From contig JAISWR010000019.1 in NCBI GenBank assembly GCA_031270985.1, forward strand, positions 1 to 51,142: DNA of 51,142 bases, written 5' to 3'. Every line of letters begins with the position of its first letter. The stretch's first letter is position 1. Source of the stretch: Bacteroidales bacterium. Its GTDB lineage: Bacteria > Bacteroidota > Bacteroidia > Bacteroidales > UBA4181. This document shows positions 1-9,300 of this stretch, piece after piece. The notes under the pieces were generated by a model. The model was given only the letters and a program-made list of their open reading frames with translations, made no database searches and had not been told where the DNA came from. The position numbers and the translations under genes were made by a program.

Positions 1-180
1 TGAGTTAATGCCTGTCTGTAACAGCAGATATGCCAAACTCGCAGGGGAAAATCGCATCATAAGGCGAAAATAGGTATGACAGCGTTCTTTGAAAGAATTT
101 ATAGGGGAAAATTACATGATAATTTTGAGATGACAAGTTTGAGATGGCAAGTATTTTTGCCGGTGGTTTAAAAACTCAAG
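1..180. repeat. Short repeats beside tRNA-Leu
   Basis: No gene is visible in these 180 bases. They hold two kinds of short repeat. A 20-base unit beginning AGGGGAAAAT occurs at 43-62 and again at 103-122 with 17 of 20 matches and a spacing of exactly 60 bases. A 14-base tandem pair (TTTGAGATGACAAG at 124-137, TTTGAGATGGCAAG at 138-151, one mismatch) follows. The stretch lies just past the 3' end of tRNA-Leu. That is a favoured site for integrating elements, but no integrase or copy of the tRNA end is seen in the window. Confidence 0.6.
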
Positions 181-262
181 TGCGGACGAAGGGACTCGAA
201 CCCCCACGCCTTACGGCACCAGATCCTAAGTCTGGCGCGGCTACCAATTACGCCACGTCCGC
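181..262 (-). tRNA. tRNA-Leu (anticodon UAG)
   Basis: Read on the minus strand this folds as a class II tRNA. The 7-base acceptor arms GCGGACG and CGTCCGC pair. The anticodon stem CCAGA/TCTGG encloses the loop CTTAGGA with anticodon TAG. A variable arm follows (TGCCGTAAGGCGT), then the T arm with GGTTCGAGTCC. The long variable arm, the anticodon and the A discriminator base (position 181) all point to leucine. CCA is not encoded. The gene starts 11 bases after the fabH stop on the same strand, so it may be co-transcribed with the lipid operon. Confidence 0.96.
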
Positions 263-273
263 AAATTGTGATG

Positions 274-1260
274 TCAGTATGCCCACTTCACATACACGGC
301 GCCCCATGTGAAGCCGCCGCCAAAAGCGGCAAGAATCAGCTTGTCTCCTTTTTTCAGTTGCGGCATCCATTCGTACAGGCACAGGGGAATAGTGGCTGCG
401 GTGGTGTTCCCGTATTTTTCGATGTTGATCATCACCTTGTCGGGGGTAAGTCCTATTCGGCGGCTTACCGCGTCGATGATGCGCAGGTTTGCCTGATGGG
501 GTACCAGCCATGCGAGATCGTCTGGGGTGATACGGTGTCGTTCCATCATCTCCACCACCACATCTGCCATGTTCGACACGGCATATTTGAACACCATCTT
601 CCCGTCCTGATGCGTGTAGTGCATACGTTTACTGACGGTATCGTGCGAAGCGGGATACTGCGATCCGCCGCCTTGCAGGTACAGGTAGTGGCGTCCCACT
701 CCGTCCACGTGGAACAGATGGTCGACGATGCCTGTGTCTTCGGTGGAAGGCTCAATCAGCAGTGCGGTGGCGGCGTCGCCGAACAACGGACAGGTGGTAC
801 GGTCGGTATAGTCCGTCACGGCAGACATCTTATCGCCCGCCAGCAGCAGCGCTTTTTTGTAGCGTCCCGACTCGACGAACCTGCTGACCGTTTCCAGCGC
901 ATAAATGAAGCTGGAGCAGGCAGCCAGCAGATCGTAGCCCCACGCATTGTGTATGCCCAGTTTGTCGCACACAATACATGCCGTTGCCGGAAACAACATG
1001 TCCGGCGTATTGGTGGCAGCCACCACAAAATCTATTTCTTCGGGGGAGGTATTCGTTTTTTCCAGCAGTTTTTTTGCTGCCTCCGTCATCATGTCCGAAG
1101 TGGCAAGTTCGCCCTTTAATATTCTGCGTTCCTTAATGCCTACCCGCTGCATGATCCATTCGTCGGAGGTATCCACCATCGCGCCTAATTTCTCGTTGGT
1201 CAACCGGTATTCGGGAAGAAAGGCTTCTATGGCGGTGATGGCTGCTCTAATTTCGCTCAT
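274..1260 (-). CDS. fabH: Beta-ketoacyl-ACP synthase III (FabH)
   Basis: Cytoplasmic condensing enzyme that starts fatty acid synthesis by joining an acyl-CoA primer, usually acetyl-CoA, to malonyl-ACP. The 328-residue protein has the usual FabH length and the full catalytic triad: Cys115 in AACSSF, His255 in VPHQAN and Asn285 in EKYGNT. I chose the ATG at 1260 (MSEIRA) because the family begins there; an upstream in-frame Met would add 17 unusual residues. The start overlaps the end of plsX by 14 bases, so translation is probably coupled. It is the last protein gene of the yceD-rpmF-plsX-fabH operon, an order widely conserved in bacteria, and is followed by tRNA-Leu. Confidence 0.97.
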   Translation of the reverse strand: MSEIRAAITAIEAFLPEYRLTNEKLGAMVDTSDEWIMQRVGIKERRILKGELATSDMMTEAAKKLLEKTNTSPEEIDFVVAATNTPDMLFPATACIVCDKLGIHNAWGYDLLAACSSFIYALETVSRFVESGRYKKALLLAGDKMSAVTDYTDRTTCPLFGDAATALLIEPSTEDTGIVDHLFHVDGVGRHYLYLQGGGSQYPASHDTVSKRMHYTHQDGKMVFKYAVSNMADVVVEMMERHRITPDDLAWLVPHQANLRIIDAVSRRIGLTPDKVMINIEKYGNTTAATIPLCLYEWMPQLKKGDKLILAAFGGGFTWGAVYVKWAY

Positions 1261-2200
1261 CGGGTTTAAAATATTTTTTAATTTTTGACGGTAAATCGGC
1301 TTCCACCACATCTTGCGAAAGCAGGATCATATTTTTGATTGCCATACTGTTAGATGCTCCGTGACCGATAATTACGTTGGAATTGATGCCCAGCACGGGT
1401 GTTCCTCCGTAATTGTCGGGATTGAGGGAGTCGAAAAATTTGTCTCTGATTCCTTTTTGTTCCGCTATATGGCTGAATCCCTCGACGGTCTTCAGCAAGA
1501 CATTTCCCACAAAACCATCGCACACAATCACATCGGCTTTTTCCTGAAAGATTTCATGTCCTTCCACGTTGCCGATAAAATTGTAGTTTTTGGATTCGTT
1601 CATCAGCGTATATGCCGATTTGGTAAGCAGGTCGCCTTTTTCGGGTTCCGACCCGATATTCAGCAATCCTACTTTCGGATTGGGGATGTTGCACACAAAC
1701 TCGGCATACAGCGACCCCAGTAAGCCGTACTGTGCAAGCACGTCGGGTTTGCAGTCGGCGTTAAGCCCCACGTCCAGCAACACGTTTACTTTCCCGTCCA
1801 GACGGGGGGAAGCAACGGCAATGGCGGGACGGATGATGCCCTCAATGGATTTGACGGTGTACATGGCGCCTACCATCATCGCTCCGGTGCTGCCTGCGCT
1901 TGCGAAAACGTCTATTTTCCCGGCGCTCAGCAATTCGTATCCCACGTAGATGCTTGAGCGTGTTTTTTGCGCAAAGGCTTTCGAGGGATGGTCGCCCATA
2001 GTGATGGTGTCGGGGGCGTCCACAATTTCAAACCGCGACGAATCAAATCCTTCGCGTGTGCAAATGGCGCGGATGGCGTCTCCGTCGCCGATCAACACTA
2101 TTTTTACTTTCGGATGCAACCGCGGAGACGCCGAAATTGCCCCCTGTACGGTCACTTCCGGAGCAAAATCGCCACCCATAACGTCTAAACCTATCTTCAT
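1247..2200 (-). CDS. plsX: Phosphate acyltransferase PlsX
   Basis: PlsX makes acyl-phosphate from acyl-ACP, the acyl donor for PlsY in the first step of phospholipid synthesis. It is a peripheral membrane enzyme. The 317-residue product opens with MKIGLDVMGGDFAPE, the standard PlsX start, and carries the family stretches GDHPSKA, ASAGSTGAMM and CDGFVGNVLLK. Length is normal. It lies 62 bases downstream of rpmF and overlaps fabH by 14 bases, so phospholipid and fatty acid initiation are expressed together. No internal promoter box was seen. Confidence 0.97.
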   Translation of the reverse strand: MKIGLDVMGGDFAPEVTVQGAISASPRLHPKVKIVLIGDGDAIRAICTREGFDSSRFEIVDAPDTITMGDHPSKAFAQKTRSSIYVGYELLSAGKIDVFASAGSTGAMMVGAMYTVKSIEGIIRPAIAVASPRLDGKVNVLLDVGLNADCKPDVLAQYGLLGSLYAEFVCNIPNPKVGLLNIGSEPEKGDLLTKSAYTLMNESKNYNFIGNVEGHEIFQEKADVIVCDGFVGNVLLKTVEGFSHIAEQKGIRDKFFDSLNPDNYGGTPVLGINSNVIIGHGASNSMAIKNMILLSQDVVEADLPSKIKKYFKPDERN

Positions 2201-2262
2201 AGTACGAACATTATATTGTTCACCAAAATAAATACGACCCGTTTTATGGGATTTTTATGGCG

Positions 2263-2451
2263 CTATGCTACCGCAGTGTCCTGTTCTACGGCTAATTTGC
2301 CACGATAATAGCCACATGACGGGCACACCCTGTGGTACAACATCGTGCCCGAACAATTGGGGCATTTTACCACGGTAGGAACGCTTGCTTTGTCATGCGT
2401 TCTTCTTTTATCCCTTCTTTGTTTCGAATGTCTTCGTTTTGGATTTGGCAT
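2263..2451 (-). CDS. rpmF: Ribosomal protein L32
   Basis: Small protein of the large ribosomal subunit, 62 residues. It begins MPNPKRRHSKQRRDKRR, typical of L32, and has two Cys pairs (CPNC and CPSC, 13 residues apart) forming a zinc ribbon, so this is the zinc-binding form. It sits 29 bases after yceD and before plsX, the classic arrangement. Confidence 0.97.
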   Translation of the reverse strand: MPNPKRRHSKQRRDKRRTHDKASVPTVVKCPNCSGTMLYHRVCPSCGYYRGKLAVEQDTAVA

Positions 2452-2480
2452 TTCTTTTTAAAATTAAATTTCGAAAATAT

Positions 2481-2981
2481 TCAATTGTCGCCGGAACGTT
2501 CCTTTACCAGATACCGCTCCAACTGTTTTATCATTTCTTCGTTACAGGCACTCTTCCCAGCGGCGTCATCCTGATGTACTCTTCGTACGGGTAACGCCAA
2601 ATGAATATATTCGTACAAATGATGTGTCATGTCCATTTCATGTGCATCATGGGATAATATCACCACATCCGTATCGTCGTCGTCTTCTTCTTTGCCGGAA
2701 AAATTTCCGAATCCGACAATCATCCGCACCTCCGTTTCGATGTCCACTTTTAAAGGGTCAAGACACCTGTCGCACTGCACTTCCGCCCATCCAGTCATGG
2801 AAAATTCCACTTCCATGAAATACACGTGCTTTACCGCTGTGAGGTGTACTTTGATGCATGCATCTTCAATTTCGGATGTTTCGCATTCCGCAAAAAAGAC
2901 TTTTTCTATCAGCCAATCAAACTCGTGCACCCCGATAGACAGGCTTCCGAACGGTATAACATACAAAGCCGAATGATCCAT
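2481..2981 (-). CDS. yceD: YceD/DUF177 family protein
   Basis: A 166-residue DUF177 protein. In other bacteria and in plastids the family is linked to 23S rRNA processing or accumulation and is almost always encoded before rpmF, as here. Visible features are the conserved central CDRCL motif (WAEVQCDRCLDPL, around residues 70-80) and an acidic run EEDDDDTD. The ATG at 2981 (MDHSALYVIPF) was chosen because the open frame upstream crosses a TACCTTTG promoter box at 3004-3011 and has no family resemblance. First gene of the lipid/ribosome operon. Confidence 0.9.
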   Translation of the reverse strand: MDHSALYVIPFGSLSIGVHEFDWLIEKVFFAECETSEIEDACIKVHLTAVKHVYFMEVEFSMTGWAEVQCDRCLDPLKVDIETEVRMIVGFGNFSGKEEDDDDTDVVILSHDAHEMDMTHHLYEYIHLALPVRRVHQDDAAGKSACNEEMIKQLERYLVKERSGDN

Positions 2982-3003
2982 CCTTGTACAAAAATTCAGG
3001 CTG

Positions 3004-3011
3004 CAAAGGTA
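3004..3011 (-). promoter_or_regulatory. Promoter -7 box of the yceD-rpmF-plsX-fabH operon
   Basis: On the minus strand this reads TACCTTTG, a full match to the Bacteroidota -7 consensus TAnnTTTG, 22 bases before the yceD ATG. No TTTG stands at the usual -33 spacing. Confidence 0.6.
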
Positions 3012-3240
3012 CAAATTAAATCCCAAACCACGCATATTTATCCGAAAAAAAGTGTCAAAATCTATCAATGCATTATTATTTACGGTTTTGGTGCGATTAT
3101 TGCCGGAGGAAAAACGCAAAAATGCTGTTCCGCCGTTTGGTGCCTGTGTTTTTGTCCGTCAGACGGCAGGGTTTGCGCTGTCCGAATGTTTGTAAAAAGA
3201 TTTTTTGTCTTCCCCGTTTTCATTTTTCATTGGGGAATCG

Positions 3241-3248
3241 TATATTTG
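3241..3248 (+). promoter_or_regulatory. Promoter -7 box of galE
   Basis: TATATTTG, a full TAnnTTTG match, 33 bases before the galE ATG at 3282. It probably also serves the LacI-type gene that follows galE by 13 bases. Confidence 0.65.
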
Positions 3249-3281
3249 CAACAAATATTTTGTGCTAAAAATGAAGTAAAA

Positions 3282-4316
3282 ATGAAGAAAGTATTAGTAA
3301 CGGGAGGAACGGGATTCATTGGTTCTCACACGGTGACAGAGCTGGTGGACGCTGGTTATGAGGTGGTGATTGCCGACAATTTGTCCAACTCGAGAACAGG
3401 CGCTTTGGACGGGATTCAAAAAATCACGGGCGTTCAGCCGGCTTTTGAAAAGATTGATCTTTGCGACAAAGTCGCTTTTGCGGACATGTTGCGGAGACAC
3501 TGTGGAATTGACGCCATCATCCATTTTGCCGCTCACAAAGCGGTAGGCGAATCGGTGCGGCAACCTTTGAAATACTACCGCAATAATCTGGATTCACTCA
3601 TCAATATTTTGGAATTGATGCCCGAACATGCGATTGAGCATCTGATATTTTCGTCGTCATGTACAGTGTACGGTCAGCCGGAGAAGTTGCCGGTGACGGA
3701 GCAGTCGCCCATACAGCCGGCTACGTCGCCTTACGGTAACACCAAGCAGGTGTCAGAAGCCATCATCCGCGACACGGTGGCAGCGTCCACAAACATCCAA
3801 AGCATCGCTCTGCGCTACTTTAATCCCATAGGCGCACACGCATCGGCACTGATTGGCGAATTGCCGACAGGCGTTCCCAACAATCTGGTGCCCTTCATCA
3901 CGCAGACCGCCATTGGCATCCGCGAACAGTTGAGCGTGTTCGGCAACGACTACAATACGCCCGACGGTTCGTGCATCAGGGACTATATCCACGTGGTGGA
4001 TTTGGCAAAAGCACATGTGGTAGCCGTCGGCAGACTTCTGGATCGCAAGAATAAAGCCGCGTTTGAGGTGTTCAACCTCGGAACAGGACATGGCGTATCG
4101 GTGTTGGAATTGGTACACGCTTTCGAGAAAACGACCGGCGTGAAACTCAATTACAAAATCGTTGCCCGTCGTCCCGGAGATACCGAACAGGTATGGGCGG
4201 ACACCGCTTATGCCAACAAGGAGCTTGGATGGAAAGCCCAAAGCACGCTTGAAGAAACTTTGCTTTCCGCGTGGAAATGGGAAAAATATTACAAGGAAAG
4301 CGGAGGATGGGAATAA
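3282..4316 (+). CDS. galE: UDP-glucose 4-epimerase
   Basis: Interconverts UDP-glucose and UDP-galactose in the cytoplasm (Leloir pathway and sugar-nucleotide supply). The 344-residue protein is an extended SDR: NAD-binding GGTGFIGSH at residues 8-16, catalytic Tyr151 and Lys155 in SPYGNTK, Ser cluster SSSC near 124-127, and the RRPGD stretch near the end typical of GalE. The ATG at 3282 follows a promoter box by 33 bases; the open frame extends upstream across that box, so earlier starts are unlikely. A LacI-type regulator follows after 13 bases, probably on the same transcript. Confidence 0.95.
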   Translation: MKKVLVTGGTGFIGSHTVTELVDAGYEVVIADNLSNSRTGALDGIQKITGVQPAFEKIDLCDKVAFADMLRRHCGIDAIIHFAAHKAVGESVRQPLKYYRNNLDSLINILELMPEHAIEHLIFSSSCTVYGQPEKLPVTEQSPIQPATSPYGNTKQVSEAIIRDTVAASTNIQSIALRYFNPIGAHASALIGELPTGVPNNLVPFITQTAIGIREQLSVFGNDYNTPDGSCIRDYIHVVDLAKAHVVAVGRLLDRKNKAAFEVFNLGTGHGVSVLELVHAFEKTTGVKLNYKIVARRPGDTEQVWADTAYANKELGWKAQSTLEETLLSAWKWEKYYKESGGWE

Positions 4317-4329
4317 ATTCGGCGAGATC

Positions 4330-5397
4330 ATGCAAACTCCCAAAAAAATAAGGATTACCGATATTGCTTTTATGGCGGGCGTTTCGCCGGGAACCGTGGA
4401 CAGAGTGTTGCACCATCGCGGACAGGTAGCTGAAGAAAGCCGTAAAAAAATCATGTCCATCGTGGAAAAGTATCACTATCGCCCGAACATCTTTGCACGG
4501 TCGCTGGCAAGACGGGAACCGTTGCGAATAGTCGCACTTTTGCCGCAACATCAGACGGGAGAATATTGGGAAGCGCCGGAAAAAGGCATCCTGCGGGCGG
4601 AAGCGGAAATGCATAATTACAATATCGCGGTTGAAAAACTGTATTTCAACCAATTTGACGCCAAAAGTTTTGCCAATGCTGCGGAAATGCTGCTCAAAAG
4701 CAAACCGGACGCCGCCCTGCTGGCGCCTACTTTCCGCAATGAAGCCGTATCGTTGATGCAACAACTTTGCGAACGCAATATCCCCGGTGTGTATATTGAT
4801 TCCAATGCCGCCGACGATTATTATTTCTCCTATTTCGGGCAAAATTCCTATCAAAGTGGATACGTTGCCGCGCAACTCTTGCAGAATGGTTTGCCGCAGG
4901 GAACGGAAATCCTTGTCGTACACACTTTGCATATTGACGGCATATCCAATCAAACACAAAGACGCGAGGAAGGATTCACAGCATATTTCACACAAAACAA
5001 ACTGACTGATCACTACCACTTTGTACATGTCAAATTATCGGTGGACGATCACCGGAGCAATGTTGTGGAAATCGGGAAAATCGTTGCGCAATCCCGTATC
5101 AGCGCCGCCATCGTGTTTCATTCGCGGGTACATTATCTGGCAGATATTTTTAAGCAACTCAAAATAAACCATATCCGATTAATCGGGTACGACCTTTCGG
5201 GCGATAATGTGCCCGGTCTTAAAGAAGGACTAATATCGTTCCTGATAGCGCAACGCCCCGAAGACCAAGGTTATCAGGGAATCATGGCGCTATGCAACTG
5301 GCTGATATTCAACAACGAAGTGAAACGCATCAATTATGTGCCCATAGATATTCTCACTAAATCCAACGTAGATGATTACATAAATTATAATAACTGA
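4330..5397 (+). CDS. LacI-family transcriptional regulator
   Basis: A 355-residue DNA-binding regulator. The N-terminus holds a LacI-type helix-turn-helix (ITDIAFMAGVSPGTVDRVLH, residues about 9-28) followed by a hinge region (YRPNIFARSLARR). Residues from about 65 onward form a periplasmic-binding-protein-like sugar sensor. GVSPGTVDRVL is the subgroup version in which Asp replaces the more common Ser, as seen in many Bacteroidota members. It is 13 bases after galE and 20 bases before the bicupin gene, which suggests it controls galE or the bicupin/LamG genes in response to a sugar. No operator palindrome was recognised beside it. The ligand is unknown. Confidence 0.88.
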   Translation: MQTPKKIRITDIAFMAGVSPGTVDRVLHHRGQVAEESRKKIMSIVEKYHYRPNIFARSLARREPLRIVALLPQHQTGEYWEAPEKGILRAEAEMHNYNIAVEKLYFNQFDAKSFANAAEMLLKSKPDAALLAPTFRNEAVSLMQQLCERNIPGVYIDSNAADDYYFSYFGQNSYQSGYVAAQLLQNGLPQGTEILVVHTLHIDGISNQTQRREEGFTAYFTQNKLTDHYHFVHVKLSVDDHRSNVVEIGKIVAQSRISAAIVFHSRVHYLADIFKQLKINHIRLIGYDLSGDNVPGLKEGLISFLIAQRPEDQGYQGIMALCNWLIFNNEVKRINYVPIDILTKSNVDDYINYNN

Positions 5398-5417
5398 TTT
5401 TAAAATTAAATTAAAAA

Positions 5418-6254
5418 ATGAAGACCATGAAAAAAACTGGAGTAACTATTTGTTTCACATTATGTTATGTGATGTTCATGACCATGTTTGAAATGTGCGG
5501 TTCACGCGCGGCATCGACAAATGACAACACTACGGCAACAAAATCGACGGAGTACGGTATGGACAACTGTGTAGCCTCTTTTGCACAGGAGCGTGTTGAA
5601 CCCACTGATGCGGGATGGATGTTTTGGTTTTTCCGCGACTCTTTTACCGAAAGCGGCATCAACCTGAAAATGTCGTATGTGGATAAAGAAACTGCAATGC
5701 ACCCGCCCCACAAACATTTTGACAAAGAGATTTTCTACATCCTCGAAGGAGAAGCGGAAGTGTATCTCGAAGGCGCAACAAGAGTGATTGGTACCAACAG
5801 TAGTTTTTTCTGCCCAAGCAATATGATGCACGGCATCAAGCGGGCAAACGATCAACCGTTGAAATATTTGGTCATACGGGGCGGTCAAAAAAGCGACGTC
5901 ACCACTCCTCAGGAAGGCGAATTTACGCTGGACAACTGCGTGACGGAATTTTCGGAGCAAAACGTACAAGTTGCCAAAACCGGCTGGTATTTTTGGTTTG
6001 CACCCAAAAAATTCACCGAAGGACTGAACCTGAAAATGACTTATGTGGACAAACTGACCGGCACACACGAACCCCACCAACATTCGGGCGATGAAATTAT
6101 CTGTTTGCTGGAAGGCGAAGGCGAAGTGTTCATCAATAATGAAAGCAGAATCGTGTCTCCCAACACCGCTTTTTATTATCCGGACAGTTCGCTTCATTGT
6201 CTGAAAAGGACAAATCTCGAAGTCCCCGTCAGGTATTTGGTCATCAACCCCTGA
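5418..6254 (+). CDS. Exported double-cupin protein
   Basis: A 278-residue protein made of two homologous cupin halves (about 47-155 and 171-278) behind a hydrophobic export signal ending near Cys27. The Cys could be lipidated, but the lipobox (FEMC) is poor. Both halves begin alike (DNCVASF...GWMFWFF and DNCVTEF...GWYFWFA). Each keeps a complete set of cupin metal ligands: His98, His100, Glu104, His138 and His220, His222, Glu226, His260. Known bicupins include sugar-binding proteins, oxalate decarboxylases and dioxygenases, so the reaction cannot be named. It lies between the LacI regulator and the LamG protein, which suggests a role in handling a carbohydrate or uronate outside the cytoplasm. 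Confidence 0.85.
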   Translation: MKTMKKTGVTICFTLCYVMFMTMFEMCGSRAASTNDNTTATKSTEYGMDNCVASFAQERVEPTDAGWMFWFFRDSFTESGINLKMSYVDKETAMHPPHKHFDKEIFYILEGEAEVYLEGATRVIGTNSSFFCPSNMMHGIKRANDQPLKYLVIRGGQKSDVTTPQEGEFTLDNCVTEFSEQNVQVAKTGWYFWFAPKKFTEGLNLKMTYVDKLTGTHEPHQHSGDEIICLLEGEGEVFINNESRIVSPNTAFYYPDSSLHCLKRTNLEVPVRYLVINP

Positions 6255-6336
6255 TAATTGTCAAAATCCCGTATCTTGCAAATAGTGGGAAATTAAAAAT
6301 ATTGCGGTTATCTTCGTATTCATTAAAAATATCAAA

Positions 6337-9300
6337 ATGTTTCCGTTCAAAACTGTCGTAATGTGTCTTGCCATTCTCTTTTCCGCAACTCTTTTCGGAC
6401 AGGATGTTGGCTTGCTGTTCCAACTTTCCGGCGAACACGGGCTTAAAGCCGATCACGCCGCAGGTGACGCCGTACCCAACTATCTGTACAACGTCGCCGT
6501 TATCCCCGACGGAGCGTACGGACAGGGCATCCGCTGCGGGCACACGCAATTGCTCAGTTATTGGGCTTCGGGCAATATTTATGCCCAGCGCGGCACGCTG
6601 TCATTCTTCTGGCGTGCCACACCGCCTGTAGATGAAACGCCCCTTACCCTGTTCCGCGTTTCCTATGCCGACCATTCAAGCTGGGACATGCAATGGTTGC
6701 GTATTGACTGGAACGGACACGGTTTTGACGCCTTTGTTACCGATGTCAATCTGGCGCGTATTCGCACGTCCTGTACCGCTCCAACACCGTCTCCCGCAAA
6801 ATGGACACATCTGGCGCTGGCTTGGGACGAAACGGAAGGCATACGTTTCTACGTGGATGGCATACTTGCCGGCAAACGCGATACTGTTGTTGTGCTTGAT
6901 GCCGCTCTCGATCAATTGGGGCCACACTCGCGCATCATCAGTCCCTATCAGGTACAAAGCCAGTACAACTATTTGCGCGGCGGAGATATTGACGAAGTAC
7001 TCATTTATAATCACGCCCTCACCGGCGACAACATCCGCATGCTTTCTCAAGGCGAAGAAGTCCGTTCGTCTGCCCCTGCGCGCAACCTCAATCAAGACAA
7101 ATGGCGCGACGAATGGAAACTGCGCTACGGATGGAATCGCGACGGAGACCTGCCTCCCCGTCTGGAAAACAAAACCACGACCATCCGCAAAGTACAAATC
7201 CTTGAAACATACGACGTAAAACGCTGGTGGTGGAAAGCCAACGACGGTATCCGCGAAACAACATGGCCCGGCGTGTTTAACCGTTCGCGTATCATCGGAC
7301 GCACCGATTACTACATCCTGCCCGATTGGGACTGTTACACCGTTTCCGGAAAGGAAGTACGTTTCAACATGCCCGATGAAAAATGGAACTATCTGGAAAT
7401 ATCCGGCGGAGCTGACGGCACTATCGCCGTAACACCCGATCCGCAAGGGAAAAACGGAACGAAAATATTTACGCGGGAAAAACGGAACGAACGAACTTTT
7501 CATAAGCTGGAACGCCCTGTAACGGGACAAACCATTGTGTTTGCCAACAACGTTCAGGAAACTCCCATAGGCGAATTTGACGCCTTCCTCATTCGTGAAG
7601 GAGATGCGCCGGAAGGCGTTGCAAGACTGACTTACACTCTTTCCGCGCGCGGCAACCACAATAACCCCAATATCAAAGCCGTGCGGGAATACATCAACGG
7701 GCGACATCCCGCCGACGAAATTTCCGTGATGCTGGCTACGCCCGGATACAGCGGCGGCAGGCAACTAACGCGCCGGCAAACGGAAGTAAGAACAAGCACA
7801 CCTCCAACAAACAACAAATTGCCATTGGTACACATCATCATCCCTTCCGATTTCAGAAGCGGCGCACTGGGCAACACGCTCACAGGCAACAGCGACAATT
7901 TCACCTACACCTGGCACAATATGGACGGCGGCTTGGACGGCATCCGCATCACGCTGCCCGCAATGAACGTACAGCCTCTGGAAAACGGACTGTTCCCGAT
8001 CAATGTCAAAGTAAAAGACCCGATATGGACATTGCGTAACATGATGGACGTCAGCTTCTCCGTAAAACCCAATGAAGAACGGACGGTATGGCTCGACCTG
8101 CGCGACCGCATCCTCCCCGACAACAAACCGCTGTATCTCACCATCACATCCGCAGGTGCGGATTTCAACACCAATGTGCTGGAAGGCGCTACCATCGAAC
8201 TGATATTTAAGAAAAAGAAAGAAGCCGTTGCCGAACATACGGCAGACCGTTTCGCACAGGTGAGGGATAACCATGCCATGATTGTTGAGGAACATCCTAA
8301 CAATCGACGATTGAGCAAGTACGTACAGATTGAAAACGACATGACCGACCTGTTGCACGCCGATCCCGAACATGAGCGCGGACGGGAATATTGGTACATA
8401 TACAACACGGAACAGCCACGTCCCGAAATGCGCCAAAACGATTTGCAAAGTTCGGACGCACCGCTGTGGGCGCACTTGCAACTCAAATATCTGAAGGAAT
8501 TTCGACACTTTGTGGAATGGCAAATTGATAACCGGCAGATAGAGAACGGCGAATTTGGCGGCGGATTGTCCGACGATAGCGACTTCGGCAACTTCCTGCC
8601 CCCGCTGGCGTTGATGGGCGTCATTCCCGACAAGCTGGAACGTTCGCTCAGCCTGATGATGGAAGCCGTCATTCGCGAGGGCATGATGACCAACGGCACA
8701 TCCACCATACAAACCGACGGACTGCACACCTTCGAGGAAGGCGCCAACGTGATAGGCGAATTGAACCTGTTGCGCATGGGCGATCCCAAAGAAGTAGAAC
8801 GTCTGATGGAAGTCGCTTATGCGCTGAAACACCATATCACGGGCGTCAATCCTGCGGGACACCGCCATTTCCGTTCCGACTTCTTTAGCGCCACCAAAAC
8901 AGCAAAAGGAGAATGGGCATGGTCGTTCCCATGGGCAGGACTGCATACGATTCCCGCTATCCAGATGGCTGAATTTTACGGAAACGCCGAAGCGCGACAG
9001 TTAGTCATTGACATTGCCGACGGTTATCTGGCACATGCTACCGTTACGCCCGACGGAAACGTGAACGTCCACAGTCAAATCAGTTTCTACGGCGACACCA
9101 TCCGCACTTCGGGACAGGACAGCACTTTCCCCATTCTGTGGGCAGCATGGAAATGGACAGGCAATCAGAAATACCTGAAACCCATACTTGACAGGGGAGA
9201 AGCAGGTTTGAGGGCCATTACCTCCAACGCACTCGACCTTGCCGACCTGAGGCAAACGCTGGGTAAAGAAATCATTGCAAACGTCACTCCGGAAAACGGT

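Larger units (their letters stand above)
2982..3281. other. Divergent intergenic region yceD/galE
   Basis: About 300 bases without a gene between the divergent yceD and galE starts. It holds one -7 box for each side (3004-3011 minus, 3241-3248 plus). The middle (about 3070-3200) is less AT-rich than usual spacers here, but I find no convincing reading frame, hairpin or RNA gene in it. Confidence 0.5.

Noticed and set aside
268..1119. A 283-codon plus-strand frame opposite fabH
   Set aside because: FabH is complete with all catalytic residues on the minus strand; the frame is antisense noise.
6676..8946. Long minus-strand frames opposite the LamG protein
   Set aside because: They have no signal, domain or promoter support, and the plus-strand protein is continuous and structured.
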